A stretch of DNA of 50,867 bases, taken from Candidatus Hydrogenedentota bacterium. GTDB lineage: Bacteria; Hydrogenedentota; Hydrogenedentia; Hydrogenedentales; CAILVY01. The notes beneath the pieces were generated by a model. That model saw only the letters and a program-made list of their open reading frames with translations, was not told where the DNA came from and searched no databases. Of the stretch, positions 7,916-16,521 are shown in pieces. The DNA is taken from contig JAKQOG010000202.1 of NCBI GenBank assembly GCA_029565395.1, positions 1 through 50,867 on the forward strand, given 5' to 3'. Numbering within the stretch: position 1 is the first letter of the stretch; each line of letters starts with the position of its first letter. The translations under genes and the position numbers were made by a program.

Positions 7916-8920
7916 TCAGGCATTCGGATTCCCCATCATCCCCACAAAGGTTTGAAACAACCGCTGATCCAGTTCCTCGGCCATTATGTCTTTCATGAGC
8001 TTCAAGGCGTCAAAGGTGCCCATCGCGTCCTTATACGGACGGCGCGTCGTGAGTGCGTCAAATATGTCCGCAATGGTGCTAATCCGCACGAATTCCGACA
8101 GTTTTTCTTCCGGAAGCCCGTCGGGATATCCCTTGCCTGTCCGCTTTTCATGATGATGCCGCACCACGTCCAGTATGGCGGGCGTATCCACTTTGTGCTG
8201 CCGCAGAATATTTTCGCCGAAGACCGGATGCTGTTTCACTATTTCAAATTGTTCCTTGGTGAGCTTGCCGGGCGTGTTCAGAATGGCGGGATCGATCATG
8301 CTCTTCCCTACATCATGCAACAGGGCGCCATTGCCAAAGGCGTGGATCTCGTTTTCCGAATAGCCGAGGCGTTTGCAGAGCGCAATGGAAAAGACCAACA
8401 CATTTACGGAATGCGTGTAAGTGTAATAGTCGTAAGAAGTCACCTTGATGAGATGTTGCAAGGCTTTTTCCTGGTTGAAAATAAAGCCTGCTGAATGTTG
8501 TACCATCGACTTGGATCGAGGAAGCAGGCTTTTGGACCGGGGATCGTCCAGAAGCTCCTGCACCAAATGCATCGCGGAATTGTACAGCACCTCGGAACGT
8601 TCATCCATCTTGACATTGGCATCCGATAAAATTGCGCTTAGATTGGCCTCCACATAATGGAAATACGCCACTTCCTGTTCCGAAGGCACAAATAACTGTG
8701 TCACCGCATTCTCGCCCAACCGTTGTTTGTCCGATTCCGTAAATGCAAGATTTTTGTTGCGGTAGAGCACTGGCGGACGCTTGGGATCGTTCTGAATATA
8801 CAAGTCGAAATCGACCAAGGTGTCAATCCGCAGACTGGTAAGAAAAATGGGGAAAAACTGTTTTATTTTCTTACTTGGCTGTACTGCCGGCCCTTTGGCA
8901 AGATTCCCTAAGACCTCCAT
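7916..8920 (-). CDS. HD-GYP domain cyclic-di-nucleotide phosphodiesterase
   Basis: The protein has 334 residues. The N-terminal ~150 residues are a helical region of the kind found ahead of many HD-GYP domains. The HD-GYP domain carries HS at 170-171, HD at 202-203 within LLHDVGKSMIDP, HP at 231-232, HHE at 256-258 and GYP at 264-266, followed by STIADIFDALTTRRPYK. All expected metal and substrate ligands are present, so it should be active against c-di-GMP (or a related dinucleotide). There is no membrane segment or signal peptide. It is encoded just upstream of the pseudopilus operon on the same strand, which fits c-di-GMP control of surface structures, but co-transcription is not shown. 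Confidence 0.9.
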   Translation of the reverse strand: MEVLGNLAKGPAVQPSKKIKQFFPIFLTSLRIDTLVDFDLYIQNDPKRPPVLYRNKNLAFTESDKQRLGENAVTQLFVPSEQEVAYFHYVEANLSAILSDANVKMDERSEVLYNSAMHLVQELLDDPRSKSLLPRSKSMVQHSAGFIFNQEKALQHLIKVTSYDYYTYTHSVNVLVFSIALCKRLGYSENEIHAFGNGALLHDVGKSMIDPAILNTPGKLTKEQFEIVKQHPVFGENILRQHKVDTPAILDVVRHHHEKRTGKGYPDGLPEEKLSEFVRISTIADIFDALTTRRPYKDAMGTFDALKLMKDIMAEELDQRLFQTFVGMMGNPNA

Positions 8921-9024
8921 TACTCTTTATCTCCCTTCGTTTCCCCCAAACCCAACGTTCATTACCTCCTTCTCACCATATTAATTATCCTGATAACCCA
9001 TCAAGTTGTCAAGAAAAAAAGGAG

Positions 9025-11328
9025 CTATTGCACCACTTCAATCGGGAGGGCGGGTAAAGCGCCAAGCGAAATGCGCTGCTTTTTGGAGGGAGCCTTGCCA
9101 TTTTTGGAGGGAATGTCTGTTTCAATAAGAGCCTCGACAATCAGGTTGTCCATATATCCTGCCTTTAGGTTATCCCCTTCGGCCTTGAGAGTAAAGGTCA
9201 AGCCTTCAGGAACAACCGATACATCCTGAAGGCTTATCCCTTTGGGCGGTTCCATAAGCGCAAGTTGCACTTCCTGAAGCTTGGGATCTTGGGGAACAGT
9301 GATCTGTACCTGCGCCGTGCCTCCGGCCGGGATGCGGACCGGGGTTTCGCTGCCCATGTGGATGGGAGGCAGCGGACGTTTCACGCCTGGGACGATGGCC
9401 AACAACTCATGGGCGGGGGTCAAGTGCCAATAGATGAAGGCCTGCATCATGTCTTCCGCCGGAATTATGCCCCGGCAGAGCGTTTCGCCGTTAAGGGAAG
9501 CGCACCCTTCCAGATGCAAGGTGACCGGTTTAACAATGGGTTTCCGGGGTGCAGTCAAGGTCATACGGATGCGATCCTGGCCGCTTGGGATTCGTCCGCC
9601 GGTCAATACAAAACCGGCAGGGGCGTCTATCAATTTAACTTCGATGTCTCCGGTAAGCCCATCTTTTCGCAATACGTGCACACAGAGAGGAACAGTACGT
9701 CCGGCGGGGGCGCTGATACTGGAGGGCGTCACGCGCAGGGCAAAGTCAGGCTGGGGCGTTCCCACGCGCAGGCGGTAGGCATAGGCCTCTCCGCCCTGCT
9801 GTTGTGCATCGGCCACCTGGACGAAGTATTCTCCGTCCATTGGCAGTTTTACGCGGAGACAGGAATCGGCGTGATGAGTCATCAGGCCCATGCCTTTGTC
9901 TTCATGATCGTCATTCCATGCCAACATATTGCCGGCTGCGTCGATTAGGCGGAGGACCGAATCCAGGGGGGAATTCAACCGGCGGGCATATATTTCAGCC
10001 ACTATCTCGTTATTGGCAAGGCCTTCAAAGCGGAAGATGTCTATTTCACCGCGAGTGCCAATTCGGCCATTCACGATTTGAGGGGGCGTTATACGCTGTG
10101 CCTCTAGCGGCGTATCATTGGGTTCGGCTTCCGTGCATTCTGGCAGTGTGTCTACGGCATAGGATACAGGATTGGAAATCCCTTCGCTGCTTTGCAGGTA
10201 TGTTTGCCGGACTTTTTCCACGCCGGGTTGGGTGTCCAAGGCCAGAGAGTCCGTAGGCAGGTTCCACCCGGAAATCGAAGCCGTGGTCTCCACGCCGGTC
10301 CGGCCCCCTAGCGGAAAGAGGCTGGTGATGAAGGGTTGTTCTCCGAGGGAAACGCGATACACGAAATCATCCCGCCCCCGGTAGATGGAATCGCGGATTT
10401 CCACTTCATATTCCCCGTCTTCAGGCAGTTTGTAAAAAAGAACAGGATCGGGATTAAAGCGGTAATCATCCGTATAGGCTACTTCCTTGCCGTTGGCGTC
10501 GTATACCGCCAGAACCGCCTGAAACCATCCCGGCACGGCATCGGCGAGATAGGGCATGAGATTCCGGGCCTGTGCCTGTATCACAAGCGTTTGTCCCTGG
10601 CGGGCGCGGAACCTGAACCGATCCACGTCTCCCGGAAGAATCTGGCCGTTCAACACCGCCGGCGGTTCTGCAATGGATGAGGGAGGCGCTGCCAGATCGT
10701 TGGGTTCTTGTTCCTTAATTTCCGGTGCCATGCCTACCTGGAATCGAAGTGGGTTGGTCAAGCCGTTGTTTCCATACAGTCTAAGTTCCCGGTCCCCTGG
10801 CGCGGCATCGGCATAAATCGCCACTTCCAAAACGGCAGTATCGCCAAGCTGGGCATTTGCCTGCCGTTTTTCCATATTCAGGCACTGGTCCATCCAATGT
10901 TCCAGTTCTTTGACGCTCATGGAGGGTATGTTCCGTAACAAGGGGTGCTCCGGCAAAACGGCCTCTTCCACGGTTTCGGCCGCTTTTTTCCCGGCCGAAC
11001 CCAATCCAAGGCCTTCCGCCGTGCGGCGCACTTTTAACAAGGCGGTCAGTTGTCTGCGAAGTTCCCGGAGATCTTTATTGTTTAACGGTTTCGCATACTG
11101 AATCACGGACGCAGTCACCCCTTCGCCCGTGACATGAACCTTGTTCACCCCATTCAGATATTGCCCGCCCACCAATACCTCAACAATCGTTCCCTGTTGT
11201 CCGCCTGCAGGATAGAGATAGCCGATGTGGGGTTGTCTTTGGCTGGTTTGCGCCCAAACCGTTGTGGCACAAAAAATTATTGTCATCAGCCCTATTTGCC
11301 AGCGCCATTTCCCAGAAGCGGTTCTCAT
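9025..11328 (-). CDS. Secreted PPC-domain protein of the DUF1501/DUF1553 set
   Basis: The start is the ATG at 11328, with GGAG 10 bases upstream, directly after the DUF1501 stop; a TTG nine bases earlier is less likely. The 767-residue product has a signal peptide (about 1-27) and an IPT/TIG-like N-terminal segment (HIGYLYPAGGQQGTIVEVLVGG). Two bacterial pre-peptidase C-terminal-like domains follow, each opening with EAEPND or KEQEPND and then a GDVDRFRF or GEIDIFRF strand, and beta-rich domains complete the chain. Such proteins accompany DUF1501 and DUF1549/1553 genes in planctomycete-like genomes. Its biochemical role is unknown; periplasmic or extracellular location is inferred. It is the last gene of that set on this strand. 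Confidence 0.75.
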   Translation of the reverse strand: MRTASGKWRWQIGLMTIIFCATTVWAQTSQRQPHIGYLYPAGGQQGTIVEVLVGGQYLNGVNKVHVTGEGVTASVIQYAKPLNNKDLRELRRQLTALLKVRRTAEGLGLGSAGKKAAETVEEAVLPEHPLLRNIPSMSVKELEHWMDQCLNMEKRQANAQLGDTAVLEVAIYADAAPGDRELRLYGNNGLTNPLRFQVGMAPEIKEQEPNDLAAPPSSIAEPPAVLNGQILPGDVDRFRFRARQGQTLVIQAQARNLMPYLADAVPGWFQAVLAVYDANGKEVAYTDDYRFNPDPVLFYKLPEDGEYEVEIRDSIYRGRDDFVYRVSLGEQPFITSLFPLGGRTGVETTASISGWNLPTDSLALDTQPGVEKVRQTYLQSSEGISNPVSYAVDTLPECTEAEPNDTPLEAQRITPPQIVNGRIGTRGEIDIFRFEGLANNEIVAEIYARRLNSPLDSVLRLIDAAGNMLAWNDDHEDKGMGLMTHHADSCLRVKLPMDGEYFVQVADAQQQGGEAYAYRLRVGTPQPDFALRVTPSSISAPAGRTVPLCVHVLRKDGLTGDIEVKLIDAPAGFVLTGGRIPSGQDRIRMTLTAPRKPIVKPVTLHLEGCASLNGETLCRGIIPAEDMMQAFIYWHLTPAHELLAIVPGVKRPLPPIHMGSETPVRIPAGGTAQVQITVPQDPKLQEVQLALMEPPKGISLQDVSVVPEGLTFTLKAEGDNLKAGYMDNLIVEALIETDIPSKNGKAPSKKQRISLGALPALPIEVVQ

Positions 11329-11329
11329 C

Positions 11330-12640
11330 TTACACAAGCTCCTTCAGGCGGCCTTTTCCGGGTTCATTTCCCGATGTAGGCATCACTTGGATCTCAAGGC
11401 CGCGCGGATTTGGCATGGGGCCATCGGGATTGATTCCCAATTGTTCATAAATACTTCCCAGCACATCCTGCGGATATACCGGACGCTCCGCCACTTCTTC
11501 GCCAGTGGCGTTGGAGGCGCCGACAACCCGTCCGCCTTTGAAACCGCCCCCCGCAAGCACGGCGCAGAAACAATTGCCGTAATGCCCCCGGCCGCCGTTC
11601 CAGGGCGCCTCCCACTGGACCTTTGGTGTGCGCCCGAATTCCCCGCTCCACCACACAATCGTGCTGTCGAGAAGTCCGCGAGTGGACAGGTCTTGCAGCA
11701 GCATGGCCATGCCCTTGTCCATTTCCGGGAGTTTCCGGCGCATAATCTCAAAATGCTGCTTATGCGTATCCCAGCCTTTGTAATTGATGGTGACATACGG
11801 CACGCCATGTTCCACGAGGCGGCGCGCCATCAGACAGGACTGGCCGAAGGTGTTGCGGCCGTATTGTTCGCGGATCTCGTCGGATTCGCTGGACAGATCG
11901 AATAGTTTCCCGGCGTCGCCAAGGATTAGATCGTACGCTTTCTCCTCACATTGATCGAGCTTCTCAAATTGCGGATTCGACGGCATGGCCTTCCCCAACG
12001 AATCGAGCGAATGAAACAATTCGCGGCGGCTTCGCTGGCGTTCCTCGGAGATGTCCTGTGAAACGACACCCTCCACGGCAAAGCGCTTTTGGTTGGGGTC
12101 GCCGCCGGTGGCAAACGGTTTATATCGAGGGCCAAGGAAGCCCGCTTCGGAAAATCGGCCTTGAAGTTGGGTTAACACTACATAGGGCGGGATTAAGCCG
12201 GTGTAATCGTGATCATACCCTTTGAACAGCGATACCACGGCTCCGGCGGACGGATACACCAGCCGGTCCGGTTTGCGGCCCGTTTGCACGATGTAGGCGG
12301 CGGTTTCGTGCCCGTTTACACCGTGGGTCATGCTTCGGATGATGGAATACTTATCCGCTTGCTGGGCCAGATTTGGAAGCAGCTCGCCAATTCGGATGCC
12401 TTCCACATTGGTGGGGATCGTTTTGTTTAACGGGCCGCAATAGTCATAACCAGCATCCGGCTTGGGATCAAACGTGTCCAGATGCGACGGGCCGCCCCAC
12501 ATCCAAATTTGGATCACCGCTTTGGCCTGGGCAGGAGTAGTGGAGGGCTCCGCCCGAACACCGGATGGAAAACCGAACATAAGCCCCGTAGCGCCTACAG
12601 CGCTTCGAATCAATGCTTCCCGCCGCGTCATGATCGCCAT
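11330..12640 (-). CDS. DUF1501 family protein
   Basis: The start at 12640 has GGAG 8 bases upstream. The product (436 residues) begins MAIMTRREALIRSAVGATG, a twin-arginine-like signal. The chain matches the DUF1501 family: WMWGGPSHLDTFDPKP near the N-terminus, SMTHGVNGHETAAYIVQTG, YVTINYKGWDTH and VVWWSGEFGRTPKVQ, with an alkaline-phosphatase-superfamily style pattern of His/Asp residues. It is exported, probably folded in the cytoplasm first. The function of the family is not established. It sits between the PPC-domain gene and, beyond a toxin–antitoxin pair, the DUF1549/1553 gene. Confidence 0.9.
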   Translation of the reverse strand: MAIMTRREALIRSAVGATGLMFGFPSGVRAEPSTTPAQAKAVIQIWMWGGPSHLDTFDPKPDAGYDYCGPLNKTIPTNVEGIRIGELLPNLAQQADKYSIIRSMTHGVNGHETAAYIVQTGRKPDRLVYPSAGAVVSLFKGYDHDYTGLIPPYVVLTQLQGRFSEAGFLGPRYKPFATGGDPNQKRFAVEGVVSQDISEERQRSRRELFHSLDSLGKAMPSNPQFEKLDQCEEKAYDLILGDAGKLFDLSSESDEIREQYGRNTFGQSCLMARRLVEHGVPYVTINYKGWDTHKQHFEIMRRKLPEMDKGMAMLLQDLSTRGLLDSTIVWWSGEFGRTPKVQWEAPWNGGRGHYGNCFCAVLAGGGFKGGRVVGASNATGEEVAERPVYPQDVLGSIYEQLGINPDGPMPNPRGLEIQVMPTSGNEPGKGRLKELV

Positions 12641-12776
12641 GATCGTCTCTCCGCACAAGATGAGCGAGGCAACGCCTGCTTTATTCCGGCCCTGCCCGCG
12701 CATACAGATTATTACTCTGGCTTGTTAAACACCATCAAGGTGGGCGAGTTCCCCAGAGACTATTTTATACTACGTA

Positions 12777-12968
12777 TTAATCTCGATTGTTTTTGTCCGC
12801 AGGAAGCAACTTTTTTGACGGTTTTGAGGGGTTTGGCGCGACTGGCCATTTTAGTTGTCCGCGTTTTTGGCGGATGTCTTCTGCAATTTTTTTAAGGTCA
12901 AAGTCAAAACGAGCAGCATGTTGTTGGCGGGCGGCCCGCACTTCCTCAACAATAGGATCCTTTGTCAT
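12777..12968 (-). CDS. Putative antitoxin of a PIN-toxin pair
   Basis: This 63-residue protein reads MTKDPIVEEVRAARQQHAARF and continues with a DFDLKKIAEDIRQKRG segment. This pattern recurs in small proteins encoded next to VapC-like PIN toxins. There is no obvious DNA-binding fold apart from a helical N-terminus, and the C-terminus is basic and Pro/Lys-rich. Its start overlaps the toxin stop (ATGA at 12965-12968), so here the toxin gene comes first. The antitoxin role is inferred from size, pairing and overlap. Confidence 0.7.
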   Translation of the reverse strand: MTKDPIVEEVRAARQQHAARFDFDLKKIAEDIRQKRGQLKWPVAPNPSKPSKKLLPADKNNRD

Positions 12969-13465
12969 ATCTCAGGCTCCATTAGTTCTTCTGGTGTACA
13001 AATTACCGGACAATTGAAACCAGCGTTGGAGACAACAGATTCCAGGTCATATCGAAGGACTGCATTCGCTAAATGCGAACAATTCCATGTAAGAAGAAAA
13101 TCAATATCATGAACAGCGCATAATGCTACATGAAGTGCATCTTCAGGATATTCTGTGGGAATTGGTCCCTTGTTCACAAGTAATTCAGCAAGCGTTACAG
13201 ATTCATTAGATATTGGAAGAGAAGGTATGCCAGAAGCCAATTTTAAACGACGGCGCGCTGCTTCAGAATCCCCTGCTTGAATCTCTTGAAGCACCAAATC
13301 TGAAAGGACAATCATAAAAGCGTCTTTCCGCTTTTGCCACCATTCTTTTGTCAATATTTGTCGGCCAAGAACAATAGGATCTTGCGCAGGTCTGGCTGTC
13401 AAATAGCTGATGATGGTAGTCTCTAAATACACACTTTGTTTCACACTCTTTTTCCTCGGATACAT
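12965..13465 (-). CDS. PIN-domain toxin, VapC-like
   Basis: The PIN domain carries VYLETTIISYL (Glu in place of the common first Asp), then SDLVLQEI, then EDALHVALCAVHDIDFLLTWNCSHLAN with the Asp pair of the second half of the active site. The C-terminus, PVICTPEELM, is typical of this subgroup. I take the ATG at 13465; a GTG at 13492 would add nine residues and neither has a clear ribosome site. It is probably an RNase inhibited by the small protein encoded downstream. The gene pair is lower in GC than its neighbours and sits between the DUF1549/1553 and DUF1501 genes, which suggests a later insertion. Confidence 0.8.
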   Translation of the reverse strand: MYPRKKSVKQSVYLETTIISYLTARPAQDPIVLGRQILTKEWWQKRKDAFMIVLSDLVLQEIQAGDSEAARRRLKLASGIPSLPISNESVTLAELLVNKGPIPTEYPEDALHVALCAVHDIDFLLTWNCSHLANAVLRYDLESVVSNAGFNCPVICTPEELMEPEI

Positions 13466-13545
13466 TGTAGCATAGTGAATACGAGCAAGCACCCCATAAA
13501 ACTATTCACAAAATTATTCTCGAATCCATGGCCATTAGCGCTAAG

Positions 13546-15099
13546 TCAGTGCCGGTACAGAAATTCCTTGGTGTTGAGGAGAGCCCAAGCGAGGTCTTCG
13601 GCGGCTTGTCTGGGAGGGATTCCGCTGTCATTGCGGTATTTTAATGCCGTGGATAGTTCTTCGTCCGTGGGGTAGCGCGACAGGAGATTCAGGTAGATCA
13701 TGCGAACCGCCGGCGCGGGTTTGCCCCGGGAATTTTTAAGCAGTTGTTTCATGCGCCCGCTTTGCACGATTCGCCGCTGGACATCGCTGGAATTCAGGAA
13801 GTGAAGGCGCTGCGCGTCTGAGGGTTGGTTATTACGTTCGGATTCCAGGCCGGTATCCCGCGGGGGCCGTCCGAACATTTCGAGGAATGGGCTGGTAATG
13901 CTGCCGTCCGCCAGGGTAATGGAACGCTGATTTTTGGGAATGAAGGTGAAGGGTTCCGGAATCGGGCTTGAATAGCCTTCTCCGGCGCCGCTGAACTTGC
14001 ACAGGGCGTCCATGAGCACTTCCGCTTCCAGGCGGCGCACGGGATAACATGCAAACAGCGCCTCCGCTTCCGGAACAGGGCCTTTGGGAATGGCGGATTG
14101 CTGATAGGTGCTGGAGTTGAGAATCAGACGAAATACAGCCTTGAGGTCGTAGTTGGACGCTATCAATTCTTTTTCCAGGCAGGCCAGCAGTTCGGAATTT
14201 ACCGGCGGATTGTCCGGGCGGATGTCGTCCGGCTCATGGATAATGCCCCGGCCCATCAGCCACGACCAGACGCGGTTTACGATGGCGCGCGCAAACCAGG
14301 GATTATCCGGGGAGATCAGCCAATCGGCAAAGACCTGGCGGGGGTCTTGTTCCTGCGAAATGCGCACGGGGGTTCCATCAGGAAAAATGGCGTCGATGGG
14401 ATCGTGGGGTGCAGGGTCCACATACACGATTTCCTCTTTCCACTCGGCGGTTTTTTTATACGCCACCCGCGAGAAAAAAGCGGCCATGCCGGCACGGCGG
14501 TCTTCGGGCCAATGGTCCAGGCGTGACCCCATAAAAGTCAATGCTGCGGCTTCAGCGATGGCGGAAGGCTCCCGGCCCTGGATGGCGCGGTAGAAATTAA
14601 CGGGCGGCTCGCGGAAATTGCTGCCACTGGACGTCAGCAGTTCACGGGCGAACTGATCATAGGGTTTGTTGTTCTTGAGCCCATCATGTATCCAGCGGCT
14701 GTATGCCTGGACCGCATTGGGCCACAGGTTAATGGGAAATTCCGCCTTGACCCTCAAGAGATCGCACCATTTCATCGTCCAGTAATCGGCAAACGCCTCC
14801 CGTTTCAGAAGCGCGTCGATCAACCGCGCGCGCTTTTGCGGGCGTTGATCTTCCAGAAACTTCCGCACTGCGGCAGGTTCGGGCAGGGCGCCGATAACAT
14901 CGAGATAGACACGCCGGATGAAGACCTCGCCGGCACAGGGGTTGGCGGGTTCGATGCCCCGATCCCGCCACATGCTTGTCATCAGATCGTCAATCCGGTT
15001 GGCGGAAACAAATCCCGCGCCGCTCTCAAATGGAGGTATGCCCCCCAATTGCGGGGTTTGCCCTGTTATCATTGCCAAATACAGTATCCAGGCACACAT
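13546..15099 (-). CDS. DUF1549/DUF1553 family protein
   Basis: The start at 15099 is chosen because AGAGGA lies 7 bases upstream and the product (517 residues) opens with a short hydrophobic leader (MCAWILYLAMITGQ). The N-terminal part matches DUF1549 (RRVYLDVIGALPEPAAVRKFL, DYWTMKWCDLLRVK). The C-terminal part matches DUF1553 (WLISPDNPWFARAIVNRVWSWLMGRGII, NSSTYQQS, NTKEFLYRH). The internal cytochrome or concanavalin-like inserts seen in longer homologs are absent, making this a short version. The family usually sits directly beside a DUF1501 gene; here a PIN toxin–antitoxin pair separates them. Function unknown, probably periplasmic. Confidence 0.88.
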   Translation of the reverse strand: MCAWILYLAMITGQTPQLGGIPPFESGAGFVSANRIDDLMTSMWRDRGIEPANPCAGEVFIRRVYLDVIGALPEPAAVRKFLEDQRPQKRARLIDALLKREAFADYWTMKWCDLLRVKAEFPINLWPNAVQAYSRWIHDGLKNNKPYDQFARELLTSSGSNFREPPVNFYRAIQGREPSAIAEAAALTFMGSRLDHWPEDRRAGMAAFFSRVAYKKTAEWKEEIVYVDPAPHDPIDAIFPDGTPVRISQEQDPRQVFADWLISPDNPWFARAIVNRVWSWLMGRGIIHEPDDIRPDNPPVNSELLACLEKELIASNYDLKAVFRLILNSSTYQQSAIPKGPVPEAEALFACYPVRRLEAEVLMDALCKFSGAGEGYSSPIPEPFTFIPKNQRSITLADGSITSPFLEMFGRPPRDTGLESERNNQPSDAQRLHFLNSSDVQRRIVQSGRMKQLLKNSRGKPAPAVRMIYLNLLSRYPTDEELSTALKYRNDSGIPPRQAAEDLAWALLNTKEFLYRH

Positions 15100-15291
15100 G
15101 CTTTTTTCCTCTGGCCTGTTCTTTATGACTTCAAACACCGTTTGGCGTGTAAAGTTCCCTTGAATGCCGCGGTATAGCCAAGGCGCTGCTTTTAGGTCCT
15201 CATTCTACTCTGAAGCGCCGCATGATGCACTGCTGGAAGGTGTTTAGGGCAGTAAACGCACGTTATATTCAGATGGTTGCTCACATGGCGC

Positions 15292-15320
15292 TTGTCTAAA
15301 AACGTAATCCGATATATACT
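15292..15320 (+). promoter_or_regulatory. Sigma70-type promoter for the SBP/kinase operon
   Basis: A -35 box TTGTCT (15292-15297) and a -10 box TATACT (15315-15320) are separated by exactly 17 bases. They lie about 100 bases ahead of the lipoprotein start at 15422. Confidence 0.65.
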
Positions 15321-15421
15321 TTTCATGGAGGTAGTTTTTGGGTTACGCAGTTTTGTGTCGTCTTCTCGATGTGCATAAGTCGAATAATGACCTTGAATGT
15401 TGGGTTGCAGGAGGGTTTGTC

Positions 15422-16516
15422 ATGAATGCAAGCAGAGTGTCTTTTCAATGGTTGGCTCTCCTTTTCATTGCCGGATGGGTGGTATTGCCGATGGGGTGTA
15501 AAAAAACAGACAGCCGCCTGCCCATCGCCATCATGACGAAATTGGAATCGGGATCGATTGTGGGATCGAGCGAGTTTAATGCCGGAAAGCTGTTTCTGGA
15601 AGATCAAGGTATAACGTCCATAGATCTTGTTCCCCTAAATGATGACTGGAAGCCGGACAAGACCAAGGAAGCTTATGAAGAATTCAAGAAGAAAGGGCTT
15701 CGGATCCTGGTCACAAGCCATGTCTCCTCGTGTGCGGTGGCCATCATGGATCAGATAAACCAAGACAAGGTTTTTGCGTTTGTCACTGGCGCCACAACCG
15801 ATGCCTTGACCGGAAAGGATGACTATATCCTCCGCGACATTCAGGATGTGCAATTGGAACAAAAAAGTATTGCGGAATACGTCAATGCGTTGCCTGGTGA
15901 TAAACTGGTGATCATTCGGGACATCGTAAACAATGCCTATACGGAACCGGCAAAGAAGCATTTCGAACACTACCTGGCCAAAGGCTCCGTTCGTTCGTGT
16001 GAAATTTCGACGGATGCCCTGGATACAAATGCGGTGCAAACCCAGCTTCAACGAGAGCCTTTTGACGTCGTGTATCTGCTTATTGGCGGGTATCAAAGCA
16101 GCGCCGTGGGCACGCTGGCGCAGCTTGTCACCCAGATCAATCCATCCGCTGCAATCGTCTTGACACCTTGGGTGAAAAGCCCGGTGTTATTAGAGGCCGC
16201 GGGAAATGCCATTAAAAATTGTACGCTGCCGTCGCACTACCCCCCCCGGGGTCAAAACCCGGCGGTGGATACCTATGTGGACAACTATAAGAAGCGTTTC
16301 GGCTATGCGCCAACGTTTATCAGTCTGAATGTGTACACCGCGCTGGAGATTCTGTATCAGGCGATCCAAAACAACTGCACGGATCCGGATTCCATAAAAG
16401 CCTATATTTTAAAACAAAAGACCTTCCATACCAGGTTTAGGACGACTACGTTTGACGCTTTCGGCGATGCCGATATCCCGCTCTATTTTGTCACGGATAT
16501 TCCCAAGGAGTTTTGA
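15422..16516 (+). CDS. Type 1 periplasmic-binding lipoprotein (LivJ-like)
   Basis: The start is the ATG at 15422, preceded by GGAGGG six bases upstream. The product (364 residues) has a lipoprotein signal ending LPMGC, then a two-lobed type 1 periplasmic-binding fold like those of branched amino acid or amide binding proteins: IAIMTKLESGSIVGSSEFNAGKL, then ILVTSHVSSCAVAIMD, PFDVVYLLIGGYQSSAV and AVDTYVDNYKKRFGYAPTFISLNVYTALEILYQAI. No permease or ATPase gene is present. The next gene, six bases downstream, is a membrane histidine kinase. This suggests a ligand receptor feeding the kinase, as LuxP does for LuxQ. The ligand cannot be told from the sequence. Confidence 0.8.
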   Translation: MNASRVSFQWLALLFIAGWVVLPMGCKKTDSRLPIAIMTKLESGSIVGSSEFNAGKLFLEDQGITSIDLVPLNDDWKPDKTKEAYEEFKKKGLRILVTSHVSSCAVAIMDQINQDKVFAFVTGATTDALTGKDDYILRDIQDVQLEQKSIAEYVNALPGDKLVIIRDIVNNAYTEPAKKHFEHYLAKGSVRSCEISTDALDTNAVQTQLQREPFDVVYLLIGGYQSSAVGTLAQLVTQINPSAAIVLTPWVKSPVLLEAAGNAIKNCTLPSHYPPRGQNPAVDTYVDNYKKRFGYAPTFISLNVYTALEILYQAIQNNCTDPDSIKAYILKQKTFHTRFRTTTFDAFGDADIPLYFVTDIPKEF

Positions 16517-16521
16517 TATCC

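Noticed and set aside
12777..13465. Standard vapBC operon
   Set aside because: The gene order is toxin first and the small partner lacks a VapB-type ribbon-helix-helix or AbrB pattern, so only the general PIN toxin–antitoxin label is used.
15422..16516. Part of an ABC transporter operon
   Set aside because: No permease or ATPase gene is nearby, and the next gene is a kinase within six bases.
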